From Phlebotomus papatasi (lineage: Eukaryota; Arthropoda; Insecta; Diptera; Psychodidae), in contig NC_077223.1 in NCBI RefSeq assembly GCF_024763615.1, positions 13,950,001-14,014,000 on the forward strand: DNA of 64,000 nucleotides, given 5' to 3'. The notes under the pieces are model-generated. The model searched no databases. It was given only the letters and a program-made list of their open reading frames with translations, and was not told the origin of the DNA. Below, piece by piece: positions 10,286 through 23,851 of this stretch (the stretch's first letter is position 1; every line of letters starts with the position of its first letter). Position numbers and translations under genes: made by a program.

Positions 10286-12683
10286 GGAACTTTAAAATTT
10301 CACGAAACTTTTAATACTTTCGTGAAATTTTGGTAATTTGAAAAAATATTTTTTTGTGCTGTGGATTTAAGGAATTAAAGAATTAAAATTGCAAATTAAG
10401 TAATTTTTTAGTGTTTAAATTTTTTTTAAAAAAAATAGAGCCAAATAAATTCTATGGTCATACGTATTAGGTGCGGACTACTTTTGGCCTGTCTTTTTAT
10501 GGCCAGGAGGGGAATTGAGCCCAAACACAAGTAGATTTTCGAACAAGGTAAGGAAAATTTATCAAATATCACACTAAAAGGTGACAAAAGAGTTACTCAG
10601 TGATTATGGACTGATTAAATACTAGGGCAAGAACAGTAAACGTCGTTGTTCTGTTTTTTTTCCTCACAAAAATGTGGAGAGCGTCACATTTTGACACTTG
10701 AACACTTCGAAATTCGAAAAGGATGTAACTCCCATCACCTTGCGAAAGTATTAAGAAGTAAGAAAGTCTCTTTTTTGGATCTTCAAATAGATTTTCAAAT
10801 TTTTCAATATCTACTTCTGTACGGAAAGATTCTGTAACACTCTGGAAATGCCATATGACAAGGTTCGAATCTTAGGAGAGCTTTTTCGAAAATGCTATTC
10901 TGTAGCCGTGACATTGTCATTTCAGCTCACGTGGCATTATCAGAAGTCACATATTTGGGATTTCTGGCAATTCAAAGACAATGAATTTTGTAAAACAAAT
11001 CAACCAAGACGTACTGTATTTTCATAAAATCATAAAAGGAATTTCATTAAAAATTCAATGAATTGCATTTTCGAACTCATAGGATATGGCAAAAAAAGCT
11101 CGATTGGCATTGTCAGGTTTAGAACTCTCGCGTGACAATGCCACGAAAATTACAGAATTCCCCTACAGATCGCAATTTTTATCACAAAATGATTTCGAAA
11201 ACCAAAAAATGAGATGTATCAGAACAGATCAAATATTTGTAATTTTGAGGGTTTTCGAAATCATTTTGTGACAAAAAGTGAAGTTTTTAACGAGGGCTTC
11301 ATAAGTAAAAACCAGGCCAAGAGTAATGCCACAACACAACCCTAATCTAATCTGCTATATGTTTAAAGATTTCTTCACTGTAATAAAGTAATAAAAAAAT
11401 GAAATTGGCGTAAAATGCCACTTCAGACTTTTAAGTGTTAAGGAATTGAATATAAAGCTTCTTATTTACACACTTTCAATCCGAATTCTAAATTCCTCAA
11501 TTCTAATTCCAATCAGAAATCTATTTAGATCCTAAAATACTTCACCAGGAAACTTGGAACTGCGATATGCTATACATACCGGGCATGCAATCTACTTGTT
11601 AAAGGTAAAACATTCCAAAATAGTGCACGTTTCTATCAAATTGCTTTTTTGTTTGTTTGTTTGTTTTTTTTCTTTTTGAAAATGCAACTCAAAATTTCTC
11701 TAAAAATTGTATTAAAGAATTTTTTATTATTAAATTGTTTAATTCTTCGCACAACTGCAAAAAGTGCGGTAAATAATTTGCAGTATAAGAGAGAATAAAA
11801 ACTTGTTCTTTTCTTAATAGGACAAATATGTTTTCAAAATAATTAAACATTTTATAGAAAATGTATTATTAGTTTAAATTTTAATTTTTTCTAGTCTTCT
11901 TACAGCATTGACCCCGGATAATTCACATTGCTGACTAAAATATTAAAATATTCAACAAAAGAGGATGAAAATTTTACTATCTATAAGAAATCATTAAAAA
12001 TTCTTTTCATTTTCATTCAAAGTTTCAAGAGAAAATTAGCTCGACTTTTTAATAATTCTTAAAAACCTGGGTTAAAAAAGTTTATCAAGGTTTTATCAAG
12101 AATTTTATGTAAAACTCGATGAAAAAAGATCGTTCAATAAAATTGACCTTGATGTTGCAAACCAAAAAGTATTTTGAAGCCCCTCAACAAAAAAATAAGA
12201 ATAAACAAAATCTCTCAGTCAGAGACTAGCTAGAAAAGCATAAACAAATCCAAGAATATGGGGGATTCGTCAGAAAAAAAAGATCCAAAAATGTATAGCC
12301 ACCAATTAGAATTAATTGACACGTTCCGGTAAGGTGTGCGATTTCCCCGCGATCGCCAAAAACTTGACTGAAAAATTTGCATAAAATCGAAAATAGCACG
12401 TCAATAAAAATCCTCTGACTCTGGCAAATGACAAAAATAAACAACTATGCAAAAAAATATACATATATATATATTTGAACCAGCCTTTTCTTTTCTGCAG
12501 TTTAAAAAAATAGAAGTCTCTCGAAAGTGAGTGAGAAACACAAACAAGTGTGACTCTGAGTATAGATAGAGATGTGGGAGCAACTCGTTGAAATGCATGA
12601 GAAAGACCTGGATTTGGTGATATTGATATTGCAGAGCACCCATGATGTTGGGGGCTAGGGTAGTCTCCCGAGTGTACTTGTCC
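10286..12683. other. Intergenic, no gene seen
   Basis: AT-rich. It has a hairpin at about 11178-11278 formed by the inverted words 'atcacaaaatgatttcgaaa'. No coding frame has support. Part of it must be the 3' UTR of the SPSB3-like gene, which ends at 12684. Confidence 0.5.
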
Positions 12684-15600
12684 CTAGTGGGACTGCAGAG
12701 AGGGCAAGGGCTCACCTTTAGCGGCCTTGGACGAAGTCCCCTCGCCGAGATTTTTCAGCAGGACGGCATTCTCAAGAATCTCCGGCTGCTGCTGCAGTCG
12801 CTTCGAGATACGATCTACACGATCTGTATTGTACACGTTATCGTCCTGCCTAAGGAACCAGAAACGCTTCACCAGCGACTGGAACATTGGATAGCTCTGG
12901 AGTTCAGCCAGAAGCTGCGGATGACGATAGATGGTTTTCATGGCGTGATATTGAAGATTTTCGTGGAAAGAAACAGCATTCAGCAGTTTCATCTGTGACT
13001 TGGCCGCCGTTGAACTTATCAACGGATATAGCTGAACGCTAGGATCTGTGGGCAGGTCATGAAAGGCTTGGCCCTGATGCACACGGTTGATGTACAGGTC
13101 CATTGTGCCTCGGCGCAGATTCAGCAGAACACCAACAATGGAGCCCTGCGTGAACTTCTTGCCAAAGAAGAAACTCCTACCGCGATGCAGAATAACACCG
13201 CGATAGGAGTAGCCCCAGGAGTGCTCATCGAGGCCGATGGTACTGCCAAAGGAATACTGATGGGAGCACAGGTCAACTTTATCCGTGCCCACCCCCACCA
13301 TCATATCCGTGCCAGACACTGGAGACATCATCTTGATCTCCCAGTAGTGACACATGCCCATCCTCAAGGCCTTGTTGCCACGCACCATGGCTGTACCTAG
13401 TGTTTCAAAATTTCATGAAATTCACCAAATTTCAGCAAATACAAGTACTTTATGAAACGCTACATTATGCTATTTTTGACGATATTTTTTTGCTCGATCT
13501 CTTGATAATAAAAACTATTCCTCCAAAAAACAAATTTTTTGATAAAATTTTATTGAAAATTCAGGTTTCGAAAAGGAAAAACATATTTTTGAACCGATTT
13601 GGGTACAGAGGTATAACGAAGAAGTTATGAACAATCTTAATATTTTAGTTTTTTTTTCCTTTAAAGGGATTAATCACTGCTGTTTTTTAAGGACTTTAAA
13701 TGGTTTTTTTTACGTACAGTAGACTGACTCTCTCAATCGGACATATGGGGCAAAATGTCATCCAAATTATCGATAGTCATTGTAAATTCCACATAAAGCG
13801 CTCAAATATAAAGAATCACGATAAAATAAGAGGAACTACAGCGAATTTGAACAAATTTGCTTTAAAATAAAACGTGAAAATTGTCAACATACAGTAGAGT
13901 CTCTTAAATTCGAACGCTCGGGGGGTATTTCTGACATTTCTCACCTCCGAAATTCGAACGATTTTTTCAAAACTAACGAAATTTATGTGAGATTAAATTG
14001 TACTTTGAATGAAATTTCCGTACTTTCTCACAAGTCTTTGTAGTAACATACTTCCTTTTCAATATATACGATCATAATGTATGTAAACATTCAGGAAGAA
14101 GCACATAAATATGATTTTTATTCACCAAGAATACGAACATTCTAACATAACCTCACAATTGACATTTTGAATCCAAACGGCGTTCGAATTTGAGAGATTC
14201 AGATTTGAGAGACTCTACTGTAATTTTGCGCCCGATTGAAAAAGAGCCGAATTGAGTGAGAGTCTACTGTAAAGTATTAAATTATTTACTTTTGGGCATG
14301 AATAATGAACTATTTAATTAGAAAAACGATTTTTAAGTACTAATAACTCCATGTTTTTATAGTCTTGAAAGAAGACTACATGATTTTTATGACATTTATC
14401 ACATTTGGAATATCAGACTGTCCGTGGCACCTGTAATAAAATTTAACTGTTTTTCTGCTCTTTAAGAAGTACGTTGCAATTTTGTAAAGTTAAGTTTGTT
14501 TACAAAACAGAAAAAAACCAATTTATTCAATAGAAAAATATAGAAAGAAGAATTAGAGGAAGGAAAACATACTTAAACCATTTTTAACATTTCACATTGA
14601 TGGAAAGTTTAAATTTTAAAGCTCGTAAACTAGTAAAGAAAGCTTTTATTTTTTTATGGAACTCGTGTGAATTGTTAAGCATTAAAATTAGATTTTTAAG
14701 TAGAATTACAAAATTACAAAAAGTACAATAAAATCAAAATGATAATATATTTATAGAAAGAAAATTAAAAGCATCCCAGTGACAGCAATCTCATCTAAAA
14801 TTGCTGAGCTTCTTTCTTGGTTAGGTACTTTTGTTTTGAATCGTATTTTACAAATTCACTTGCTTCCGAGTTCGTGGATTAATAGTGCAGAAAATTCAGT
14901 AGGAGGTTCTTATGCCCTAGACACACTTACGACTTAAGCCGAGAGACGACTTAGTGGAAAATTATGGAAATGTAGTTTAATCATTATTTCGAATATAATT
15001 ACGCTAAGCCGTCTCTCGGCTAATCCTCAGGTCTGTCGAGGCCCTTATACTGAACTTTCTTTTACCGAGAAATTGATTTGATGCCTTTTTAAAGAAAATT
15101 TCCCCTATCCTTATAGGCAAAAACGTCAGATTTTTTTAAAAAAGGCATTTAAAAAAAAATTCTACTAGTGTGTAGACGCCATAAAGGCCTCTACTCTACA
15201 CATTGGGAGCAATTTTCATTAAATTGAAGGAAATTGCTAGCAGTGCTGTAGGTAGAAACGTCAAAATTCTATCAGAAATGCCATTTTTTACAAAAAATGA
15301 TCCCAATGTGTAAAGGCCCTTATGCGGGACTGCTGTATAGTCCTTTGAGGACTATAAGTTCGGAATTTGGTTGTCAAAAAACCATTTCAGAAGTCTTTCG
15401 ATCTTTTGGAATGAATGGAATGTAACAGGGGACGGTTGAACGATGGATGGAAACACTGAACTCGATCTAATTTTTTGTTCTTCAATTTGACTTTATTGTG
15501 TTCAAATTGAAGAACAAAAAATTAGACCGAATTTCCCACTTTGACTTGAGCTTATATACGTATACGGTCGAAATATAGCACTGAAACACTGAACCTCTCT

Positions 15601-16418
15601 TGATTTTCACAATTTTATTCTCTACTATGTTTTCAGGATGAATATCCTCTTCATCAGGTATCGAGTATGATCAGCAAAATCACGTACAGTAGAGAATAAC
15701 ATTCTGAAAATCAAGAGAGGTTCAGTACTTCCGCCTATCTCGTGTCAGAAAAAAATTCTCTGATTATTTTTAGTGGAAAACATAAATTTAGTTTACAATG
15801 GATACAGATTTTTCTTTGGTCACCAGGGTCATCAGTAATTCAATATCGTCCTTAATAGTGTCTACAGTCTACACACTAGAAGCAATTTTCATCAAAAATT
15901 GCCTTTATTAAAAAAAATTCTGACGTGTCTGCCTACAAGGATAAGGGAAATTTTCTTTTAAAAGGCATTTTTTTTTTAAATAAATTGCTCCTATAGGCCA
16001 GGCATAATCGATATTATCCTTTTCTTTGTTTTTTTGTGTCTTTTTCAAACTTTATCCGAGCATTTAGTGGATTTAAGGGCTTCTTAAGTTTTTTTTTAAC
16101 TTGGCAAATAAATATTTCATGAAATTTTCAACACATAAACATTGAAACTTTCAAACGCCCACAACCCTAATCCGTACCTTGGCTGTATACCGGGTGAAAG
16201 ATCACGAGGGCGTTGGTGATGTACGAATCGGGATGTGGAATCCCTGTATCCCAGGACCACTCGTACACATCACAGTGCTCCTCTCCACATCGACAATGGT
16301 CAATTATGTGTCTCCTAGTGGGATCTTCACGTTCCTGCCGGATGAAACAACTGCAGAACGGCGGAACTTTTGTGCTTCGTTGATCAATATCCGCATAAAT
16401 CATCGAAAGCAGTCCCAT
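12684..16418 (-). CDS. SPSB3: SPRY domain / SOCS-box protein, SPSB3-like
   Basis: SPSB proteins are substrate receptors of cullin-5 or cullin-2 ubiquitin ligases: the SPRY (B30.2) domain binds target peptides and the SOCS box binds elongins. Exon 1 (16178-16418, 241 bp) starts at MGLLSMIY; an in-frame upstream frame has no ATG. It encodes a Cys-rich stretch (CRCGEEHCD) and the SPSB3-type YEWSWD entry to the SPRY domain. Exon 2 (12684-13396) carries HYWEIKM, SPVSGTDMMVGVGT, SWGYSYRG, QGSIVGV and the STAAKSQMKL end of SPRY, then a SOCS-like tail (LQYHAMKTIY to VKRFWFLR). The joint is phase 1 (AAG|GTACGG donor, CTAG acceptor). The spliced protein is 317 residues. A GTGAGC within the last codons (12718-12713) could be a donor to a further 3' exon, so the C-terminus is slightly uncertain. 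Confidence 0.85.
13717..14269. mobile_element. TA-inserting MITE family B, interrupted by family C
   Basis: Ends CAGTAGACTGACTCTCTC and the complement of ...GAGAGTCTACTG are bordered by TA (13715-13716, 14270-14271). Removing the nested element leaves about 220 bp that matches the full-length copy at 43845-44078. The CAGTAGA ends and TA duplication resemble pogo/Tc1-mariner elements (inference). Located in the SPSB3-like intron. Confidence 0.75.
13892..14220. mobile_element. TA-inserting MITE family C (nested copy, 329 bp)
   Basis: Ends CAGTAGAGTCTCTTAAATTC and the complement of ...TGAGAGACTCTACTG, with TA on both sides (13890-13891, 14221-14222). It sits inside family B. An inverted, equally long copy is at 22188-22516. 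Confidence 0.8.
14913..15043. mobile_element. MITE family A, uninterrupted copy
   Basis: Foldback unit containing 'agccgagagacgacttag' and its complement 'ctaagccgtctctcggct', with outer ends GCCCTAGACACAC and GGGCCTCGACAGAC. A second copy at about 43798-44168 carries a family B insertion. Exact ends and target duplication are uncertain. Confidence 0.65.
15060..16010. repeat. Cluster of small inverted repeats in the SPSB3-like intron
   Basis: Contains a unit at about 15186-15320 with ends related to AGGCCTCTAC...CACATTGGGA and related pieces at 15100-15180 and 15860-16005. There is a 25-bp perfect hairpin (15466-15490 with 15502-15526), and an inverted pair around 15590-15730 based on 'aacctctcttgattttca'. 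All look like MITE fragments. Confidence 0.5.
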
Positions 16419-17512
16419 TATCCTTTGATTTCTGATCACTTCACAACCTCTTTTACAGTCTCCACACGGACCCACAACCTTAAATTATCAATAAAATTGC
16501 AAAACTTCAAAAAAAATCCAGAAACTTCTTCACTTTGCGACGATCTTCGACACTGCGCCCAACTTTTTCCTTTGTTTTCATTACCAACACGTCAAAACTC
16601 CGCCATCGTGACGTCATGCCGACTTTCGGAAAAGATTTTAAATGAAGCAACGGTTATCCATGAAAGTAGGTTGAGCGCGATAATGTCGATGCTCAATAAA
16701 ATCTCAATAATGCTTTCAAATGGAAAAAAATGTCGCGATTGTGGATATATGTAATAAAACTGCTGAATTATTCCAAACTGCGTCATACTTTTAGAAATAT
16801 TCCATGAAGAAATTGATAAATGCAGCACTTGGTGATTTGCAATTGCATCATAGAGCATGCAAATAAATGCGCTGAATATCCAATTTTTTTGCAGAAAAAC
16901 AAAAAAAATATTATACGTGGGATAAAGTGATTTACAAAAATTACAAATTGTTGTTAAGACCAGAACTAACAGTAATCATGAAATAATAAAAACTATTGAG
17001 ATGCTAAAATCTACTGTCTTTATGCAAATTTAGGAAGAGTTAAGACCGGTCAAGAAATTTGTATCTAAAAACCTAAACACAAATCTCTTAAAAATAAAAG
17101 GTTTTTTTTGATTTGCTAATTTATTTTTTAATAATTAATTATCAGTTGCTTATTATATCACTTTTGTACCCTTTCTACCTAATTCGCTATCTCGAGTGAT
17201 ATTATTGAATTTGCAATAGATATAGCTAATAATGTTTTGTATGCAAGAGGCAGTAATTTAATTTGTTCTAGATAAGAATCCGGTAGTGATAAGTTTAACA
17301 GATAAGAATATTTTTAGAAAACAAAATACCTTCTGATTTAATACTGTTATTGCACAAATACTTCTTCAACTTCTCCAACAAATGAAAAATAAAAGATTTA
17401 CTATTTCGTTATTACAAAAAGGCAATCCAACAATTCGTCAATAAAAACTTTAAAATAAAAATTAAAAAATTATATTAATAGTTTTAAGCTTTGCAATTTT
17501 TACCGTGCTATC

Positions 17513-18230
17513 ACACCAGAATTTTTTCAATTTGTAAATTCAATTTAATTTTCAGATGAATTGTTCCTTTGCGTTATTTTGCACTAGAAACCAATTGAAT
17601 TGATAGATCTTCACTTATGTATTAATAAAAATTAATACTTGGTCCAGAAAAACCTGCTTAAATATGTTAAAATAGCATAAATGTGGTTGCTCAAATAAAT
17701 ATGAACTCAGCAAATTAAAATGTTAAAATTGCTCAATAATTTCAATTTTATTGGAGTTAAATAAGTAGTCTTTTGAAGAAAATTATTCTTATTAAATTTA
17801 TTTACTCGTAATTAATATTAAGTGAAGCTTAAGTATCGGGAGTAATTCATTAAGTTCCTCCAAAGCCATTCGAAGGAAATTGTTGTGTTAAGGAATTTCA
17901 GTTGAAAGTTGGGACGAATTCATACAGATTTTCAATAAGACTGTATGAGAGTCGCTGCATGAACCCTTTGCCTACAAATATTTATTTCTGGCTTTGGGAA
18001 TCCTTCTGAATAACAGATAAGTAACTTATAAAACATTTTAAGTACTATCACACATTTTCCGGGGTCATTCACAATCAAAAATCTCGCGGCACTATTTAAA
18101 ATTGAGCAAATTTCTTGCAAAATGTGTCCTGACTATGAGAATTTTCAAGTGAATTCTAGAAATCTTAATGCTCAATTGGCTCAATTGAATTTAAAATTAA
18201 AACGTGAAAAATTCTAGTGTGATAGCACCG
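17513..18230. mobile_element. TIR element with TTA target duplication
   Basis: Ends CCGTGCTATCACACCAGAAT and the complement of ATTCTAGTGTGATAGCACCG, bordered by TTA (17510-17512, 18231-18233). No transposase. Probably Harbinger-type by target size (inference). Confidence 0.65.
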
Positions 18231-18312
18231 TTAGAACAATAATAAAATAAATAAAAAAAAATATTTAAAAAATAAGTGGCTAGCAAGCTGACGAGTAAAC
18301 GAGACTCTTATA

Positions 18313-18452
18313 CCCAGCGCACAATAACTTTTGTTTTGCAAACATGTTTTTGACTTTTTAATGGGAGTGAATGAAACTTAAATCTAGTCATACTCACTCT
18401 CGTAGGAAATTTTGAAAACATGTTTACAAACAAACGTTATTGTGCGTTGGAC
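18313..18452. mobile_element. 140-bp MITE
   Basis: Inverted ends of about 35 bp built on 'ccagcgcacaataac' and 'gttattgtgcgttgg', with the inner word 'aaacatgttt' on both sides. Target duplication not clear. Confidence 0.6.
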
Positions 18453-19085
18453 ATTATGTGAATTTTTATTTTAAAACAAAATGAATTTTTTTCGACATTA
18501 CTAAATGTAATTTATTTTGGTTTTATAGAAAAATAATAAAACTGAATTTATATAAAAAAAAAAGATATTTTTGCTAAAGTGTAGTCAATTCAATTGTTTG
18601 AAATATATTGAAATAAATTTCGAATTGCCATAATGTTTTCAGGTAGAGTAAGATAGGGCTACATTGAAAACGGTATTTTTCGCATATTTCTAAAGGAAGC
18701 TTGGGTTTAACGTATTGTAATTTAGATAGACAAAATCGACAAAATCATTGTGGATATAAATTTGCATTAGGGCTAGCTCCAACGTCCTTTAAGTTTAGAA
18801 ATATGCGTTAAAATAGCGTTTTCAGCATGAACCCAGCTCAATGTAGGTCGCTCCACTCCTATTTTTTTCAGATCTTAATTTAAAATTTAACAGAGATCAT
18901 AGTACGGTCTTAAATGACAGCAATAAAATTAAAATTTATAATTTATAATTATATCAAAATTTTGTTTTTCGAAATTTTATTATCCATTAAGATATTCTTT
19001 AGTAATTAATTAGTAAAAAAAATCAAAAGCGAAATATTGTTATGATGTAATGTTAATTTTTGGATCATTTTTTCATTTTTCTTAA

Positions 19086-20503
19086 GGGGTTACGTAGGTC
19101 ACGAAAACTAAAAATGAGCATATTTTCCTTAGGTACATTATATCTCAGCATATTAGAAAAAATTTAATTCTAGCTCTTAGGCATATAAAAGTACAAAAGT
19201 TTTAATGATGTTTCGTGTATTATCTTTTCGTCTAGTTTATATGTATGTGATGGGAATACCGGTTTACTACCAATTAAATTGATACATACATTAAAAAAAA
19301 CATTCCAAAATGAAATAAATTGCTTTAGAAAAACTAATTTTAGAATATTTTAGCATGTGTAACAAGCTACGGAAAGATAAAAAGAAAAATTTGAAAGAAG
19401 CATTCCCAATAAGGTCCGATGCAATCGGTTTTCAGAAAACTCCAAATTTAAGTAAATTGGTTGAAAAATAGGCTCTCCAAAATAGTTTAACCCTGAACTT
19501 CGAAAATTCGCTATCGAAATGTTTTTCAGACAGATGTTAAGGACGAAATAGTCGCCTTGACTACCTCAAAAACATATTCCGTTTTCGAAATAAACCAAAA
19601 AACATTATTTTGAAGGGAAGGAGGTAGTTGAGAGAAAAAGGAAAAAAGACTGTCCTAGATTATATTATTTTATGGGGGGTGGGGTCATCAAAGACCGGAA
19701 GTCGATATCTCGTACTGTTTGGCCTCTAGCACAATTAAAAAAAAGAGGATTATATAACTGCTCTCCCTCTTGAGTTCGAGCAGTAAAGTTTTACCTTTGC
19801 GACCTAATTTACGTAGATCTTTTTTTTTTAAATACAGAACACTGCAAAGCAGATTCATAAGAAGTCAAAAAAGGAAATATTTTCTGTTAACAAATAAGTT
19901 AAACGATGAAGGATTTTTTATTGTCTTTATCACAACTTATTTTACAAAATGAAACGCAGTGTAAAAAGTATAATACGTCGAATAAAATATTTTTTTAAGT
20001 GAAATTCTTCCAAAACTGCAAATTTAATTTTTTTTTTTAAATATTCTTCGTCCAAGTACGAGTTTACCCCATCAGAGATAACGTAATTGTTTGCATAATT
20101 CTAATTATTATTCTCATAATAATAATTGTTTGTTTAATTGTTTGCATAAGTCTATCCTATTCTTTCGCACTCTTCTTCTTCTTTTGGACATCACATCAAA
20201 TTTAATTTAGTTCAGTCCAATTTTGAGACCGAAAGAGTGAAACAAACTTATGCAAATTTTTTGAGAAAGAAAGAGATTCGAATTTCGACTTTATGAAATT
20301 TTCCTGATCTAAAGGGTGTGCCGGAGCCATAAGGGCTGAATTTTTAAAATCATTTATCGCGAATTTCAGAAAATTTGTCGGAATGTTATACACGTTATAC
20401 ATTTAATGCCTAAGAGTTTGAATTAATTTTTTTTTCATTTTGTTGGAAAAATATATTTGAGGAAAATATAGTGATTTTTGAATTTATTGACCCACGTAAT
20501 CCC
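19086..20503. mobile_element. 1.4-kb TIR element with TTAA target
   Basis: Ends GGGGTTACGTAGGTCA and the complement of TGACCCACGTAATCCC, bordered by TTAA (19082-19085, 20504-20507). TTAA is the piggyBac target, but no transposase frame is visible. Confidence 0.6.
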
Positions 20504-22187
20504 TTAAATCTTTTTCGATTTTCTTACATTTTTTTTAATCAGTCATTTTTTATTTTATACCTTTGTAGCTTCGAACAATTCTTTTTTTTTAATGTGTTTT
20601 AAATTAATTTGACCCATTATGATATTGTATTTTAATGTAGCCAGTCCAAAAAATTAAGATGTCCGAAGCTGAGGTCGTCCGAAGGTAACACACTTTCCCC
20701 TATGTACATTATAAATATAACTACTAAGTTACACATAGATTCCATCGTCAAACGCGTAATAAATTAAGTTTTGAGTGAAGATAATAGGGTCCAGGTGCAA
20801 GGGGCTGCCAAATGGTCAGAATTTCGTAGAGTCTGCGCATTTTCCTTCGTTTTCCCAATTTCCCCAGCTCATTCCACTCGGCCCAGTTTTTTCAATCTCA
20901 TATAAACACTTATTGGTGGTCTGGTCAGAGCAGTGCGGAAAAACCATGTTTGTCCCGTGAAAATTAACTTTAAATTGTAAAATTTTGGGTGAAACTGCAC
21001 CAAGAAATTACTGGATGTGATTCTGTGAAGACTTGGTGGGAAATCGCGTAAACCAGGTGGATAAAAAATTGTGCGAAAAACAATGAAAACCCTGGCCATA
21101 CGTTGAAAATGATGGTGCTGCGGGAAAGTGCGAATAGAATTAATTGATTATTTATTCGGACAGGTGCTGAGAGATGCAAAAAAGTGCTAATTCGGGAAGT
21201 TGTGCTTTAGGGAGTGACTGAAGGAATTTCAAGGAAATTGAAAGAGATTAGGAAAGAATTTATTTGCAGTTGGAAATACAGAGAAAAATCACTTTTTTCT
21301 GCGTACATCATTTTCTCCCTCTCTGTCCCATTATTCCTAGTTTAAAATTGATTTTCTTATCGGTGTTGCGCGCGCTTTTATCAAATGTCTTCAAACAGTA
21401 CACAAGAGCATCATACTGAGAAAATGTGAGAAAATAAGATAAATTAATGGTGCTGCACATTGAAATGCGATCACTTTTTTCCTGGCCGAGTAGACGTACA
21501 GCCATGTGAAGATGGAAAACCGAGGAAAACATGGAAATTGTGTGTGCGAGAAATAAATAGAATTGCACTAAGCAGTGAAGACATGATAAAAAGAGAACAT
21601 TCGTAGATAAGAGGTAAAATGTTTACGGAATCATTAGCATGTACTGCAAATAAATCATATACAATACATACATTATACTACAGTGTATTCATATATCAAT
21701 GTTATTTGAGGTCAAAGACTATGAAAATTTGCATGATTCCCCCAGTACAAAATCAGCCCAGATCCACTAGCTCATATGAAACCATTGACTTTTCTTTTGT
21801 GTCTTTGATCCTTTGATGTTCTTTTTGATGCAACTACACTATGGGGTTAATGCACAAATAATGGCGCAAATAGGTACTTAAAGTTCGATTGTCAAATGGC
21901 AAAATACTTGAGACCAACAGTCTAAATCAAAATTACTTCGAATATGAATTTAATTTTGTCCAAATCGAATCTGAAATATGCATTTTACAACACTTTGAAC
22001 TATATTGATCTTAAAATAAACCTGAAACGGATAACCTGAAACGGATCAAAGGAAGTCCATTGGAAATATGGACTAGTGGCCTTTATTGCCAAAAATTTTC
22101 ATCAAAATGAAGCATTTTGACGCTGTTTTGTGACCATTTGCGGGCCATTTACTTCAAAATCTTCAAAATACCAATATTTTAATGTTA

Positions 22188-22516
22188 CAGTAGAGTCTCT
22201 CAAATCTGAATCTCTCAAATTCGAACGCCGTTTGGATTCAAAACGTCAATTGTGAGGTTATGTTAGAAAGTTCGTATTCTTGGTGAATGAAAATCATATT
22301 TATGTGCTTCTTACTGAATGTTTACATACATTATGGTCGTGTAAAATGAAAAGGAAGTATGTTACCACTAAGACTTGCGAGAAAGTACAGGAATTTGATT
22401 CAAAGTACAATTTAATTTCACACAAATTTCGTTAGTTTTGAAAAAATCGTTCGAATTTGGGAGGTGAGAAATGTCAAAAATACCCCCCGAGCGTTCGAAT
22501 TTAGGAGACTCCACTG
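22188..22516. mobile_element. TA-inserting MITE family C (free copy, 329 bp)
   Basis: Inverted relative to the nested copy at 13892-14220, identical in length, TA on both sides (22186-22187, 22517-22518). Internal words match the other copy throughout. Confidence 0.8.
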
Positions 22517-22585
22517 TACTATTATTGTGAATTCTCACAATTTTTCGGCCTCGGATATGTGCTTAATCCCGAGACATTGCTGTTA

Positions 22586-23851
22586 CAGTAGAGCCTCGCT
22601 ATAGTCCATATTTGGTTCCAGATTTGACACCATTATCAACGACTTTTAGTATTGATTTAGACACTTGGGTCGCACTATAGTCCATGTCATTTTTTAAAAT
22701 TATCAACGACTTTTAGTATTGAAATTATTCGACGTCTTCCACTTTATTTGCGATTGTGGTACTTTTCCTCGCTCTCTTCATTATGGATCACAATTATCAC
22801 AACTACTCAATGTAGTTTGCCAAAAATATTAAAATAATTATGACAACATTTCATGTCGCGTACTAAAAAACATAACCTAACTTAAAATCAGAATTTTTTA
22901 TTCCAGGTGCATGCAACTTCTGATCATAATTGTAAAAACTCAATTTACCTTATTTAGCTTATTATCTATGTAAACTGCATTAATCCCAAAACTTGCTAAA
23001 AATACAAGAATACGATTGATAAATAGTAATTTAAATTTTCCAGCTAATAAATTATGGCATTGAATAAACGAGCAGTAAAAAGTTAAAATTGATCAGTAAC
23101 AAAAAAATTTGAAACAGTGATATTATCGTCCAAATTTTGGCAAAGGGAAAATAAAGGGCTTTTCACTCTATATGGAACAATTTTAAATGTTAAATATGTA
23201 AATTAGGCCCATTTTTGTAAAGATTTTAGTTTTTTACTGACCATAATTAGATATTTTACTGCTCTTTTTTAATTTTTTACTGCCCATTTAGAATTTTTTA
23301 CTGATCGTTTGTTTTTTGCCATAAATTATTATTAAAAGTTTTGGGATAATTAGATTGTTAATTCTGGGATGATCCTGAAGTACTTACATTAGTCTGCTCA
23401 ATATTCCTTTTACAAGTTAGAAAATCAATCAATTTAGCCCCTGGCTTACCTATCACAGACACCGTTCCCCCTGTTCTACAGTAGAACCCCGCTATAGGCC
23501 ATCGCTCTATAGTCCACAATTTATCGACCGTTGATTTCAAAACACTGATTTTAAGTTAGGTTATGTTTTTAACCTAACTTAAAATCAGAAGTTAGGTTAT
23601 GTTTTTTAGTACGCGACATGCAAAGTTGTCATAATTATTTTAATATTTTTGGCAAACTTAATTGAGTAGTTGTGATAATTGTGATCTATAACCAAGAGAG
23701 CGAGGATAAGTACCACAATCGCAAAGAAAGTGGAAGCCGTCGAGTAATTTCAATACTAAAAGTCGTTGATAATTTAAAAAAATGACATGGACTAAGTGCG
23801 ACCCAAGTGTCAAATCTGGAACCAAAGATGGACTATAGCGAGGCTCTACTG
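22586..23851. mobile_element. Foldback element with long inverted arms, family D
   Basis: Ends CAGTAGAGCCTCGCTATAGT and the complement of ACTATAGCGAGGCTCTACTG, with TA on both sides. The two arms stay inverted-complementary for about 300 bp. A further CAGTAGAACCCCGCTATAGG end sits inside at 23479, suggesting a second, inserted or rearranged copy. Confidence 0.7.

Noticed and set aside
12226..12715. Minus-strand 72- and 104-codon frames next to the SPSB3-like 3' end
   Set aside because: Lie in AT-rich 3' sequence with no motif; only a possible extra 3' exon after the GTGAGC is left open.
12642..13400. Plus-strand frames of about 115 codons
   Set aside because: Antisense of the well-supported SPSB3-like SPRY exon.
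16179..16754. Plus-strand 191-codon frame
   Set aside because: Runs antisense through SPSB3-like exon 1 and its upstream region; no domain or splice support.
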